From Actinacidiphila yeochonensis CN732 (GTDB taxonomy: Bacteria; Actinomycetota; Actinomycetes; Streptomycetales; Streptomycetaceae), in contig NZ_JQNR01000003.1 of the NCBI RefSeq assembly GCF_000745345.1, forward strand, positions 868,001 through 932,000: a stretch of DNA of 64,000 nt, in the 5' to 3' direction. Both the position numbers and the translations under genes were made by a program. The first letter of the stretch is position 1, and each line of letters begins with the position of its first letter. This document shows positions 1 to 8,713 of the stretch, in pieces. The notes below the pieces were generated by a model. That model ran no database searches, was not told where the DNA came from, and saw only the letters and a program-made list of their open reading frames with translations.

Positions 1-465
1 CTGGCCGGTGTGCGGCCCGCCGCCCCCGTACACGGGCTGCTGCCCGGTGTCGTACGCCGGGAACTGGCCGGTGTGCTGCCCGGTGTCGAAGTCCTGGCGC
101 GGACCGGCGCCGTACACGGGCATCTGCCCCGTCGGGGAGCCGCCGGGGCCGTAGCCCCGCTCCAGGGCGGAGTACCCGGGATATCCCGGGTACTGGCCGG
201 TGTCATGGCCGTCGGGGCCGGGGGGCTGGCCGTAGTACGGCTGTTGGGGTTGCTGCGGGATGTGCCCGGGCCCCTGGTAGGTGCCCTGATAGGGGTCCTG
301 GTGGACGCCCTGGGCCCTGGGGTCCGGCGGGGGCGGGGCGACCGGGCGGCCGTACGCGTCGTAGCCGTAGGGCTGCTGCTCGTAGTAGGGGCCCTGCCCG
401 TAGGGGTCCGTGCCGGTGTCCGGACCGCCGTGGCCGTAGGGCCTGCGGGGGTTGGCGTCGTTCAC
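1..465 (-). CDS. N-terminal part of a probable LytR-CpsA-Psr (LCP) ligase, cut by the window edge
   Basis: The 155 visible codons start at a GTG (463-465, protein begins VNDANPRRPYG) and run off the left edge. The visible part is a disordered tail rich in Gly, Tyr, Pro and Gln, with repeated blocks such as DTGQ and PVYG. No catalytic domain is visible. The call rests on position: in Streptomyces the gene just downstream of nadD is an LCP protein with such a tail (SCO2578, PdtA), which attaches secondary glycopolymers to peptidoglycan. If so, the globular LCP domain lies beyond base 1. Only 33 bases separate it from the nadD stop, so it is probably cotranscribed with nadD. Its proximity to the glycopolymer cluster at 8.7-28 kb is suggestive. 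Confidence 0.55.
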   Translation of the reverse strand, partial: MNDANPRRPYGHGGPDTGTDPYGQGPYYEQQPYGYDAYGRPVAPPPPDPRAQGVHQDPYQGTYQGPGHIPQQPQQPYYGQPPGPDGHDTGQYPGYPGYSALERGYGPGGSPTGQMPVYGAGPRQDFDTGQHTGQFPAYDTGQQPVYGGGGPHTGQ

Positions 466-498
466 GAGGAACCCCAATTCATGTGTGCGTCGGCGCCG

Positions 499-1098
499 CT
501 ACCCGAGCCGGTTCCGGTAGAGGGCGCGCTTGTCGATGTAGCGCACCACACCGTCCGGAACCAGGTACCAGACGGGATTCCCCTTGGCCACCCGCTCACG
601 GCAGTCGGTCGACGAGATCGCCAGCGCCGGGACCTCCACGAGGGACACACCGCCCTCCGGGAAGCCCGGGTCCGACAGCGTATGCCCTGGACGTGTGACG
701 CCGATGAAGTGCGCCAGCGCGAAGAGCTCCGCCGCGTTCCGCCACGAGAAGATCTGGGCGAGAGCGTCGGCGCCGGTGATGAAGAACAGCTCCGCGTCCG
801 GGTGCTCCGCCCGCAGGTCCCGCAGCGTGTCGATGGTGTAGGTGGCGCCACCGCGTTCGATGTCGCTGCGGCTGACCGAGAACTGCGGGTTGGAGGCGGT
901 GGCGATCACCGTCATCAGGTAGCGGTCCTCGGCCGGGGACACCTGGCGGTCGTCCTTCTGCCAGGGTTGGCCGGTGGGTACGAAGACGACCTCGTCGAGG
1001 TGGAAAAGGCTCACCACCTCGCTCGCGGCCACCAGGTGCCCGTGGTGGATGGGATCGAAGGTGCCGCCCATCACACCGATGCGCTTTTTCGCCGACAT
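499..1098 (-). CDS. nadD: Nicotinate-nucleotide adenylyltransferase
   Basis: A 199-residue cytoplasmic enzyme that joins ATP and nicotinate mononucleotide to give deamido-NAD in NAD synthesis. The N-terminus carries the nucleotidyltransferase signature [12 protein letters not shown] (about residues 11-22) with its HxGH-type motif, and the C-terminal part has the family ISSTDCR motif followed by [12 protein letters not shown]. The length is normal for the family. The ATG start gives [12 protein letters not shown]. The gene starts 2 bases beyond the stop of the small membrane protein gene upstream (1100-1243) and is followed 33 bases on by the probable LCP gene, so the three look like one transcription unit. 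Confidence 0.95.
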   Translation of the reverse strand: MSAKKRIGVMGGTFDPIHHGHLVAASEVVSLFHLDEVVFVPTGQPWQKDDRQVSPAEDRYLMTVIATASNPQFSVSRSDIERGGATYTIDTLRDLRAEHPDAELFFITGADALAQIFSWRNAAELFALAHFIGVTRPGHTLSDPGFPEGGVSLVEVPALAISSTDCRERVAKGNPVWYLVPDGVVRYIDKRALYRNRLG

Positions 1099-1099
1099 G

Positions 1100-1243
1100 C
1101 TAGTCGCGGTTGAAGCGCGTGACGACCCACAGCAGGAGCAGCAGCACGCCGAACGCGCCGAATCCTGTCAGGTAGGGGCTGAGGCTCGGGTGGTTGCCGC
1201 CCTCGGCGAGAGTGGTCAGGGTGGTGGCTGCAGCGGTCGTCAT
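1100..1243 (-). CDS. Small single-pass membrane protein
   Basis: A 47-residue ORF beginning [16 protein letters not shown]. One hydrophobic segment lies near the C-terminus (about residues 28-42, core VLLLLLWVV), followed by the basic tail TRFNRD. The stop lies 1 base before the nadD start codon, so translation of the two is probably coupled. Small membrane proteins at this position accompany nadD in Streptomyces, but I know no function for them. It is too short to classify further. The close spacing and strong helix make it more credible than the longer ORF that extends upstream in the same frame, which is antisense to the M48 gene. Confidence 0.6.
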   Translation of the reverse strand: MTTAAATTLTTLAEGGNHPSLSPYLTGFGAFGVLLLLLWVVTRFNRD

Positions 1244-1380
1244 GACGGCGGACCCTTTGCGTGCTCGGGGACGGGCGGGAGGACTCTCCGCACATCGTAC
1301 GGGCGGGCTGTGGGGAACTTCGAGCAGGCTCCGTGCGTCCAGCATGGTGAACCGTTCGGCGAGCAGGGGGTTGGGCCGGT

Positions 1381-2616
1381 ATGTCCGAACCGAAGAAGGC
1401 CAAGAAGGACGGCAAGGACAGCAAGGACGCCAAGGCGGCCACGGCGGGCGGCGGCTCCGGTGAGGCGTCCGGCGGCTCGTCAGGTGCCACACCCGGCGGC
1501 TCGTCAGGCGGTTTCCCCGGGGGCTTCCCGGGTGGCGCGAGCGTGCCGCCGCAGGGCGGGGAGCGGCTGCCCAGCCGCTCGCGGCGCCGGTTCCCTGACA
1601 TCTCCTCACGCGCCTGGGAGCACCCGGCCGACCGGTCGGCCCTGGTGGCGCTGCGCAAGCTCAGCGGTTTCGACACCGTCTTCAAGGCCCTGAGCGCGCT
1701 GGTGCCCGAGCGCAGCCTGCGGCTGCTGTTCCTGGCCGACTCGGTGCGGGTCGGCGACGAGCAGTTCCCCCACCTCCACGCCATGCTGCGGGACGCCTGC
1801 CACATCCTGGACCTGGAGCGGGTGCCGGCGATGTACGTGACGCAGGACCCCGAGCCGAACGCGATGTGCATCGGCATGAACGAGCCGATCATCGTGGTCA
1901 ACACCGGCCTCGTCGAGCTGCTGAACGAGGAGGAGATGCGGGCGGTCGTCGGCCACGAGGTGGGCCACGCGCTCTCCGGCCACTCCGTCTACCGCACGAT
2001 GCTGCTCTTCCTGACCGGCCTGGCGCTGCGGCTGGCGTGGATACCGCTGGGCAACGTCGCGATCATGGCCGTGGTGACGGCGCTGCGCGAGTGGTTCCGC
2101 ACGTCGGAGCTGTCCGCGGACCGGGCCGGCCTGCTGGTGGGTCAGGACCTCCAGGCGTCGATGCGCGGCCTGATGAAGCTGGCCGGCGGCAACCACCTGC
2201 ACGAGATGAACACCGAGGCGTTCCTGAAGCAGGCCGACGAGTACGAGGCCGCCGGGGACCTGCGGGACTCGGTGCTGAAGATCCTCAACGTGCTGCCGCG
2301 CTCGCACCCGTTCGCCGCGGTGCGCGCCTCCGAGCTGCGCCGGTGGGCGGCCACCCGGGACTACCAGCGCCTGATGGACGGCCACTACCCGCGCCGGTCC
2401 GAGGACCAGGACACGTCCGTCTACGACGCGTTCAAGGAGTCCGCCTCGCACTACGCGGACACCGTCAAGAGCAGCAAGGACCCGCTGATGGGGCTGATCC
2501 GGGACCTCGGGAACGGCGCGGGCGACCTGGGCGGCAAGCTGCGGGACCGCTTCACCGGCTCTGGGCAGCAGTCCGGGACGCGGGGGTCGGGACCCGAGCC
2601 GGAGCCCGGAGCGTAG
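1381..2616 (+). CDS. M48-family metallopeptidase
   Basis: A 411-residue predicted zinc protease. After a charged Lys/Gly/Ser-rich disordered head (1-70) comes the peptidase domain with the HEVGHALSGH zinc-binding motif at residues 192-201, the hallmark of HtpX/Ste24-like M48 enzymes. A hydrophobic stretch follows directly (about 206-235), and SELSADRAG (about 240-248) supplies the likely third zinc ligand (Glu). M48 enzymes usually act at the membrane in protein quality control; the substrate here is unknown. It is transcribed convergently with the next gene, and an 11-bp inverted repeat lies just past its stop. The ATG start has only a weak G-rich ribosome-binding site. Confidence 0.88.
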   Translation: MSEPKKAKKDGKDSKDAKAATAGGGSGEASGGSSGATPGGSSGGFPGGFPGGASVPPQGGERLPSRSRRRFPDISSRAWEHPADRSALVALRKLSGFDTVFKALSALVPERSLRLLFLADSVRVGDEQFPHLHAMLRDACHILDLERVPAMYVTQDPEPNAMCIGMNEPIIVVNTGLVELLNEEEMRAVVGHEVGHALSGHSVYRTMLLFLTGLALRLAWIPLGNVAIMAVVTALREWFRTSELSADRAGLLVGQDLQASMRGLMKLAGGNHLHEMNTEAFLKQADEYEAAGDLRDSVLKILNVLPRSHPFAAVRASELRRWAATRDYQRLMDGHYPRRSEDQDTSVYDAFKESASHYADTVKSSKDPLMGLIRDLGNGAGDLGGKLRDRFTGSGQQSGTRGSGPEPEPGA

Positions 2617-3948
2617 CGGAGGCGGAGGGGCCGGCTGTCGCGGACGCCTTCGCGGCAGCCGGCGCGGCGGGCGGTGCGGCGTCCGCGAGGGTCCGCGTGG
2701 CGGTCTCCGGGCCACCACGCCGATCCTGCCCCAGGGCCCGGTCGGGGCCGGTGAGGAGCCGGCGGACGGCGCGGTGGCCGTGCCCGCCGTACCGGCCGCC
2801 GCACCGGCCGTCACACCGGTTGTCGCACCGCCGGTGCCGGCCTGCGGCGACGTGGTGGCCTCCGGGGACGGCGTGGCCGACGCGGCGGAGGACGCCGAGG
2901 TCCCCCCGGTGGCCAGGGCGGCGCACACCGAGCCGGCCGAGCGCTCGCGGTCGTAGGGGTCGGCGCCGGTGACCGGGCCGGCCGAGCCGCCGGCCAGTAT
3001 CGGCCGGAAGTAGCCGTCCACGGTGCTGGTGCAGGCCAGCGGACCGGCCTGGACCTGCGCCTCCACCAGCTCGATCCGGTGCTGGCGCAGGTCGGCGTGG
3101 TCGAAGCGGAAGCGCAGCTGGCGGCGGACGGTGAACAGCGACACCCCCGTGTCGGCGGACCCGATACCGCGCAGCGCGTAGACGAACGTGTGGTCGGAGC
3201 CGATCTCCAACTCGCCGCCGGCGGCAGCGGGGTCGTCGAAGGAACCGCTCACCCGGATGCCGCCGCCGACCAGCCGGACGTCCGCCGCCGGGTCGAAGCG
3301 CACCAGCCAGCCGGTCGCCTCGTGGCTGCCGTCCGCGTCGGGCCGGCCCAGGCTGTCGTCGAACTGGTCGAGCTGGCCGGGGGCGAGCAGGTCGCGGACC
3401 GCGCCGACGTCGCCGTCGAGGACCGTCCGGGCGTCGAGCGAGGATTCCTTGAGGTAGTCCTCCGCGGTGTCCAGCGCCTCCGCGACCTCGCTCTGCGCGA
3501 AGCCGCCGACCTCGCGGGCGCGGGGTACGCCGAACCCGGCCGCGCCGGTCCGGTAGTGGGCGGCGCGGCTGCCGGCGAAGGGGCTGCTGCCGGAGACGGC
3601 CGGCACCGGGCCGGTGGGCACCAGCGGTATCACGGTGGTCCGCAGCTGGACGGCGGAGGCGGCGTGGTGGGTCGCGTAGGGGTGCCGGAGCCCCATGTAG
3701 ACCGCGAAGCCGAACGCGACCACGATCAGCGACACCATGGCGATGGCCTGCCGGGCCATCCCGTGCGGAAGCACGTGGCGCACCCGTACGGCGTGGGCGG
3801 CGTCGTCCAGCCGTTCCTGGGCGGAGAACTCCCTGATCCGGGCAGCCCGGACGAAGGACTCGTCGAAGACGACGGACCCGTACTCGTCTTCTCCCCCGCT
3901 GGGAACGCCCTCGGGCGTGCCCTCGGGAGGGTCTGCGTGCCCGCTCAT
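2552..3948 (-). CDS. SCO2583/SCO2584-like membrane protein, probably frameshifted near its C-terminus
   Basis: The start (MSGHADPPEGTPEG) is followed by an acidic segment, the motif EYGSVVFDESFVRAARIRE (about 22-40), one transmembrane helix (67-86) and an extracytoplasmic domain of about 280 residues ending in an Ala/Thr/Pro tail. In the starting frame the ORF does not stop until 1606, running about 1 kb antisense through the M48 gene. From about 2730 codon-position GC favours another frame that ends at 2552, and one extra base near 2730 would join the two. I give this likelier end. It lies beside a similar short protein (4013-4438). In S. coelicolor the proteins at this place are linked to the spore-wall complex, which is inference here. 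Confidence 0.6.
2638..2688. terminator. Inverted repeat between convergent genes
   Basis: A perfect 11-bp inverted repeat (arms 2638-2648 and 2678-2688) with a 29-base G+C-rich loop sits 22 bases after the M48 stop, where the two convergent genes meet. There is no U-run, as is usual for high-GC actinobacterial terminators. If the opposing gene really ends at 2552, this repeat would lie inside its coding tail. Confidence 0.45.
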
Positions 3949-4012
3949 ATCACAAGGTTAAGTCTTCGGGTACGCGAACGAACGTCTCGATACCGGCTGA
4001 CTTGACAGTATT

Positions 4013-4438
4013 TCAGCGCAGCGGGCCGGTGTCGGCCGGTGCCGCCATCCGGGGGGTGACGGCCGGCGGGGTGGTGTTGGTCCGTTCGGGGGCGCGGGTG
4101 CCGACGCCGGCGCCGCGGTAGACCGCCGCGAAGGTGAGGGCGACGACGCCGATCCCCATCACCACGGCCAGCGCCCAGGCGACCGGACGGTGCCAGCGGA
4201 TGCCGGCGCCCCGGTAGGGGTGGCCGGCGGCGTACAGTTCGTCGCCCTCGAACGCGGAGATCTCGTGCAGGTCGGGGGCGGGCGGGTCTATACCGCGGCG
4301 GCTGGGCCAGCCCGGCGGCAGCGCGGGACCTTCGGCGACGGCGAGCATCCGTTCCCGGGCCGTGGGCTCGTGGAACAGGGCGGACCGTACGAAGTCTTCG
4401 TCGAGGACTAGGGAGGCGAACTCGTCATCGTCCGGCAT
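4013..4438 (-). CDS. SCO2583/SCO2584-like small membrane protein
   Basis: A 141-residue single-pass membrane protein. The cytoplasmic N-terminus carries EFASLVLDEDFVRSALFHEP (residues 6-25), strikingly like the EYGSVVFDESFVRAA motif of the next gene downstream. One transmembrane helix spans about residues 85-108, followed by a short Pro/Thr-rich outside tail. The neighbourhood (M48 peptidase on one side, proA on the other) matches the S. coelicolor SCO2583/SCO2584 pair, one of which is named as a spore wall biosynthesis protein. I cannot tell which of the two genes here corresponds to which. No enzymatic domain is visible. Confidence 0.7.
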   Translation of the reverse strand: MPDDDEFASLVLDEDFVRSALFHEPTARERMLAVAEGPALPPGWPSRRGIDPPAPDLHEISAFEGDELYAAGHPYRGAGIRWHRPVAWALAVVMGIGVVALTFAAVYRGAGVGTRAPERTNTTPPAVTPRMAAPADTGPLR

Positions 4439-4662
4439 CTCATCAGGGTAGTCCGGGAGGTGCCGCTTTGGGCAGGGGATTCCCGGCCTCCAGCGGACCG
4501 CCGACTGCTCCGTCCGGACGACGCCCCAGGTGACGTGCGACAGCCTCGCGGCGAGGCCCGCACGACACTCCCGACAGCACCCGAACGCCGCACGGACGGA
4601 GTAACCGCGGGGAGCGGCGGACGGGGTGAACGGGGCGGACGGGAAGCAGACAGGGGCTGACG

Positions 4663-4711
4663 GACGGACGGGGCAGACGGGGCGGACGGGGCGGACGGGG
4701 CGGACGGGGCG
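4663..4711. repeat. Short G-rich tandem repeat next to the proA stop
   Basis: About four copies of a 10-base unit (gcggacgggg) abut the proA stop codon, preceded by degenerate copies in the 270-base gap back to 4439. The unit is not self-complementary, so it is not a normal terminator. Confidence 0.7.
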
Positions 4712-5998
4712 TCAGCGCACGTGGCCGTCGCCGGTGACGACGTACTTGGTGGAGGTCAGCTCGGGCAGGCCCATCGGGCCGCGCGCGTGGAGCTTCTGCG
4801 TGGAGATGCCGATCTCGGCGCCGAAGCCGAACTGGCCGCCGTCGGTGAACCGGGTGGAGGCGTTGACCATCACCGCGGCGGCGTCCACCAGTTGGGTGAA
4901 GCGGCGGGCAGCGGCCTGGGAGGTGGTCACGATGGCCTCGGTGTGGCCGGAGGACCACAGCCGGATGTGGGCCACGGCGGCGTCCAGGGAGTCCACCACG
5001 GCGGCGGCGATGTCGTAGGAGAGGTACTCCGTCTCCCAGTCCTCCGTGACGGCCGGCACCACGGTGGCGGGCCCGCCGTGCCGCTCGGCGGCCTCGGCCA
5101 CCCGGGCGTCGGCGTGGACGGTGACGCCGGCCTCGGCCAGGGCGTCCAGCGCGCGCGGCAGGAAGCGGTCGGCGATGTCCTGATGGACCAGCAGGGTCTC
5201 GGCGGCGTTGCACACGCTGGGCCGATGGGCCTTGGAGTTCACCAGCACCCGGACGGCGGTCTCCACGTCGGCCTCGGCGTCCACGTAGACATGGCAGTTG
5301 CCGGTGCCGGTCTCGATCACCGGGACGGTGGAGCCCTCGACGACGGTACGGATCAGGGAGGCGCCGCCGCGCGGGATGAGGACGTCGACCTGGCCCCGGG
5401 CGCGCATCAGCTCGGTGACCGACTCGCGGCTCTCGCCCGGCACCAGCTGCACCGCGTCGGCGGGCAGCCCGGAGCCGCCGACAGCGTCCCGGACCACCTC
5501 GACCAGGGCGGTGTTGGAGGCGTAGGCGGAGGAGGAACCGCGCAGCAGCACCGCGTTGCCGGACTTCAGGCAGAGCGCGGCGGCGTCCACCGTGACGTTC
5601 GGCCGGGCCTCGTAGATGATGCCCACCACGCCGAGCGGGACCCGGACCTGGCGCAGCTCCAGGCCGTTGGGCAGGGTGGAGCCGCGCAGCACCTCGCCGA
5701 CCGGGTCCGGCAGCGAGGCGACGTGGCGCACGTCGGCGGCGATGGCGGCGATCCGCTCCCGGTTCAGTGTGAGCCGGTCGACGATCGCCTCGCTGGTGCC
5801 GGCCTCGCGGGCGCGGGCCACGTCCTCGGCGTTGGCCGCGGTGATCTCCTGGGTACGCACCACCAGCGCGTCGGCGACCGCCAGCAGCGCGTCGTCCTTG
5901 GCCGCGCGCGGCAGCGGCGCCAGCTCGGCCGCTGCCGCCCGGGCGCGGTAGGCCGCGAGCAGCACGGGGGACTTCGGAAGCGGCGAGAGCAGGTCCAT
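4712..5998 (-). CDS. proA: Glutamate-5-semialdehyde dehydrogenase (gamma-glutamyl phosphate reductase)
   Basis: A 428-residue NADPH-dependent enzyme that reduces glutamyl-5-phosphate to glutamate semialdehyde, the second step of proline synthesis. The sequence has the family features [40 protein letters not shown] and the catalytic-cysteine segment [15 protein letters not shown]. The ORF is open further upstream, but [20 protein letters not shown] at 5998 gives the normal family N-terminus and length. The proB gene lies 1.1 kb upstream on the same strand with one small unknown gene between, so the proline genes are close but not directly coupled. Confidence 0.95.
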   Translation of the reverse strand: MDLLSPLPKSPVLLAAYRARAAAAELAPLPRAAKDDALLAVADALVVRTQEITAANAEDVARAREAGTSEAIVDRLTLNRERIAAIAADVRHVASLPDPVGEVLRGSTLPNGLELRQVRVPLGVVGIIYEARPNVTVDAAALCLKSGNAVLLRGSSSAYASNTALVEVVRDAVGGSGLPADAVQLVPGESRESVTELMRARGQVDVLIPRGGASLIRTVVEGSTVPVIETGTGNCHVYVDAEADVETAVRVLVNSKAHRPSVCNAAETLLVHQDIADRFLPRALDALAEAGVTVHADARVAEAAERHGGPATVVPAVTEDWETEYLSYDIAAAVVDSLDAAVAHIRLWSSGHTEAIVTTSQAAARRFTQLVDAAAVMVNASTRFTDGGQFGFGAEIGISTQKLHARGPMGLPELTSTKYVVTGDGHVR

Positions 5999-6381
5999 GC
6001 CGGCAGGGTAGCGCGAACGCGGAGACAGCCCGGGCGGTCGTCCACAGGCCGGCCCGCGGCCCACCCGGGAGCCCTGTGCAGGGCCCTGCACGGGTCCGTC
6101 CGCGCTCTCCCCGCGGCTTCGTCCGCACGCCGCCCGCCCGCCGCCCGCCCGCACGCCGTTCAGCGGCGCGCGGGCGCCAACGCCTGCGTCCACGCACGCC
6201 TGCTGCCACCGGCTCCCCCGTGGTGGCCGCCGGCGGCCGAGGCTCCGGACGCCCCCGCCCCGGGCCGCCGCCGGCGCCTCCGTCCCGTCCGGTGGCCTCG
6301 GTCCGGGCCCGGCCGGCTCCGTGCTCGGTACGGTCGAGCACGGTCAGAACGGTCGGTACGGTCGAGCACGGTCGAGCACGG
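5999..6381. other. Intergenic stretch with short direct repeats
   Basis: No credible gene lies here. The proA upstream region is G+C-rich. At 6325-6390 there are two copies of a 21-base unit 28 bases apart, plus extra copies of its core ggtcgagcacggtc. The inner part also forms a 6-bp dyad (tgctcg/cgagca). The array sits directly at the 3' end of the next gene. Confidence 0.7.
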
Positions 6382-6882
6382 TCAGTACGGGTGGACGCCC
6401 ACCGGGACGGCCGGCGGCGGGCCGTAGCCCTCGGCGAGCCGCTGGTGGTAGGTGGTGCGGTCGATGACCTCCAGGCCGACCGTCTCCCAGGGCGGCAGCC
6501 CCGCGCTGGAGCGGTGCTCGCCCCACAGCCGCAGGGCGAGGGCCGCCGCGTCGTGCAGGTCCCGCGCCTCCTCCCAGTACCGGATCTCGGCGTGGTCGGT
6601 GGCGTACCGGCTGGTGAGCAGGAAGGGGTGGTCGTGGGCGAGCTGTTCGAGGCCGCGTCTGACCTCGGCGAGCGGGGTGCGCGGACCCGCGACGCTCAGC
6701 GTGACGTGCCAGAGGCGGGTCTGCGGCCGCTCCTCCTGCCGCTGCCGGTGCGCGGCGGTCCCCGCGCCCTCGGCCCGCTCCGCGCCGTCGGAGTCAGCGG
6801 CACCTCCGGTACCGCGCGCCACGCTCACCAGCGCGCGCTCCGGCGTGCCCCTGGGCGACGACCCTGGGCGCCCTCGTCTCAC
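6382..6882 (-). CDS. Conserved hypothetical protein between proA and proB
   Basis: A 166-residue soluble protein I cannot assign. The first 50 residues are low-complexity and charged. The folded part runs from about residue 55 (RLWHVTLSVAGPRTPLAEVR) to the end and contains AEIRYWEEARDLHDAAALALRLWGEH and PPWETVGLEVIDRTTYHQR. The GTG start at 6882 is preceded by a strong GGGAGG box six bases upstream. Its position, between proA and proB on the same strand, is kept in Streptomyces (SCO2586 place). No membrane helix or signal peptide is seen. Confidence 0.7.
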   Translation of the reverse strand: MRRGRPGSSPRGTPERALVSVARGTGGAADSDGAERAEGAGTAAHRQRQEERPQTRLWHVTLSVAGPRTPLAEVRRGLEQLAHDHPFLLTSRYATDHAEIRYWEEARDLHDAAALALRLWGEHRSSAGLPPWETVGLEVIDRTTYHQRLAEGYGPPPAVPVGVHPY

Positions 6883-7109
6883 CGGCGGCCTCCCTGTGGG
6901 TGACGGTCCGAGCGCCGCCCGCCGTGGTGCCGCGGACGACTCCTCCGCTTCACAGTTGACCAGGCTCCGCGCCCGGCCGGGGCGGTTTCCCGGAGATTGG
7001 CTGATCAGACGGGCGTGCCCCGCCCCTCCCGCGGCGCTTCCGGGGCCGTCCCGGCCGCCCCGCAGCCGGACCCCCGGGCCCGGCGGGACCTGGCCCGGGT
7101 ACGCCGCGG

Positions 7110-8231
7110 TCAGCCGCGCAGCAGGACGAGGTCGTCGCGGTGGACGACCTCCCGCTCGTACGCCGGCCCGAGCTCCTTGGCCAGGTCGCGGGTGGAGCGG
7201 CCGAGCAGCCGCGGCAGTTCGCGGGCGTCGAAGTTGACCAGGCCGCGCGCCACCGGGCGGCCCTCCTCGTCGAGGAGGTCGACGGGGTCGCCCGCGGTGA
7301 ACCCGCCCTCGACCGCCGTCACCCCGGCCGGCAGCAGCGAGCTGTGCCGCTCGGTGACCGCCCGCACGGCGCCCGCGTCCAGCCGCAGCGAGCCGCGCGG
7401 GGTGGAGGCGTGGGCCAGCCAGAGCAGGCGGTCGGCGGACCGCTTGCCGGTCGGGTGGAAGTACGTGCCGATGGCGCGGCCGGCCAGCGCGTCGGCGGCG
7501 TGCGCCGCCGAGGTGAGCACGACCGGCACGCCCGCCCCGGTGGCGATGGCCGCCGCCTCGACCTTGGTGACCATCCCGCCGGTGCCGACCCCGGCCCGGC
7601 CCGCGCTGCCCACGCTGATCCCCGCGAGGTCCTGCGGGCCGCGGACCTCCGCCACCAGCCGGGTGCCGGGGGTGCGCGGGTCGCCGTCGTAGAGGCCGTC
7701 GACGTCGGAGAGCAGCACCAGCAGGTCGGCCCGGACGAGGTGGGCGACCAGGGCCGCGAGCCGGTCGTTGTCGCCGAACCGGATCTCGTCCGTGGCCACC
7801 GTGTCGTTCTCGTTGACGACCGGCAGCGCGCCCATCGACAGCAGCTGGTCCAGGGTGCGGTAGGCGTTGCGGTAGTGGGTGCGGCGGCTGACGTCGTCGG
7901 AGGTGAGCAGCACCTGGCCGACGCGCACGCCGTGGCGGGCGAACGAGGCGGTGTAGCGGGCCACCAGCAGGCCCTGGCCGACGCTCGCGGCGGCCTGCTG
8001 CCGGGCGAGGTCGCGCGGTCGGCGGTCCAGGCCCAGCGGCGCCAGGCCGGCGGCGATGGCACCGGAGGAGACCAGCACCACCTCGTGGCTCTCCCGGGCC
8101 TTGGCCAGGACGTCCACGAGGGCGTCCACCCGGTCCGCGTCCAGCCCGCCGGCGGCCGTGGTCAGCGACGAGGAGCCGACCTTCACCACGACCCTGCGGG
8201 CCTCCACCACGTCCTGCCGCACCGCCGCCAC
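7110..8231 (-). CDS. proB: Glutamate 5-kinase with PUA domain
   Basis: A 373-residue kinase that phosphorylates glutamate in the first step of proline synthesis and is usually feedback-inhibited by proline. The amino-acid kinase domain opens with RRVVVKVGSSSLT (about 12-24). It continues with VLVSSGAIAAGL, LPVVNENDTVATDEIRFGDN (substrate site) and LLVLLSDVDGLYDGDPR. The C-terminal third from about residue 285 (RGSLRLDAGAVRAVTERHSS) is the PUA domain. Length and start (MAAVRQDVVEARR) are normal. It faces the glycosyltransferase gene at 8714 across a divergent intergenic region. In other actinobacteria it is commonly next to obg; here a 20-kb cluster separates them. Confidence 0.95.
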   Translation of the reverse strand: MAAVRQDVVEARRVVVKVGSSSLTTAAGGLDADRVDALVDVLAKARESHEVVLVSSGAIAAGLAPLGLDRRPRDLARQQAAASVGQGLLVARYTASFARHGVRVGQVLLTSDDVSRRTHYRNAYRTLDQLLSMGALPVVNENDTVATDEIRFGDNDRLAALVAHLVRADLLVLLSDVDGLYDGDPRTPGTRLVAEVRGPQDLAGISVGSAGRAGVGTGGMVTKVEAAAIATGAGVPVVLTSAAHAADALAGRAIGTYFHPTGKRSADRLLWLAHASTPRGSLRLDAGAVRAVTERHSSLLPAGVTAVEGGFTAGDPVDLLDEEGRPVARGLVNFDARELPRLLGRSTRDLAKELGPAYEREVVHRDDLVLLRG

Positions 8232-8713
8232 TCGCGTTCCCTCACTCGCTGCACTTCGTCCGCCGGACCGCCGGACCGCCAGGCCGCCGCGCCGCCGGAC
8301 CGGCCGGCCCTCGGCGCGGGCGCCCGTCCAGTGTGGACCGCGACTGGTCGGGCGCGCCGCTCATCTCGCTCCGCGAGACGCGCGGTCCGGCAGGAGCAGG
8401 CAGAAGCATGCGGGGGCCGCCCGGGCCGGGCGTCCACCGGACGGCCCGTGTCGCACGGGCGGGTGAATCGCGGGGGCGGCCCTGACACCCCGCCGAACCG
8501 GGCGGCCAGGGCACCCAGCAGCGCGAACGACTGTTCCGGCCCTCCCCCGCGCCCTGTTGACGGGCCGCGGACGTGGCCGTTCCGGGCCGGGAGAGCTGCC
8601 TAGACTGCGGCCCCGGAAGCGGCGGAACCACGCAGTTCGGGACATTCGGTGTCCCGATGGCCGGGTGACCGTGGAAAGCGGAAGGACGAGGGAAGGAAGA
8701 GGAAGAACCCCTC
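8232..8713. other. Divergent intergenic region between proB and the glycopolymer cluster
   Basis: A 482-base stretch with no credible gene. It should hold the proB promoter and the promoter of the first TarS-like gene. A TAGACT hexamer at 8602-8607, about 110 bases before the ATG at 8714, resembles a housekeeping -10 box, but I see no convincing -35 at the right spacing. The region marks the left junction of the accessory cluster. Confidence 0.5.
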
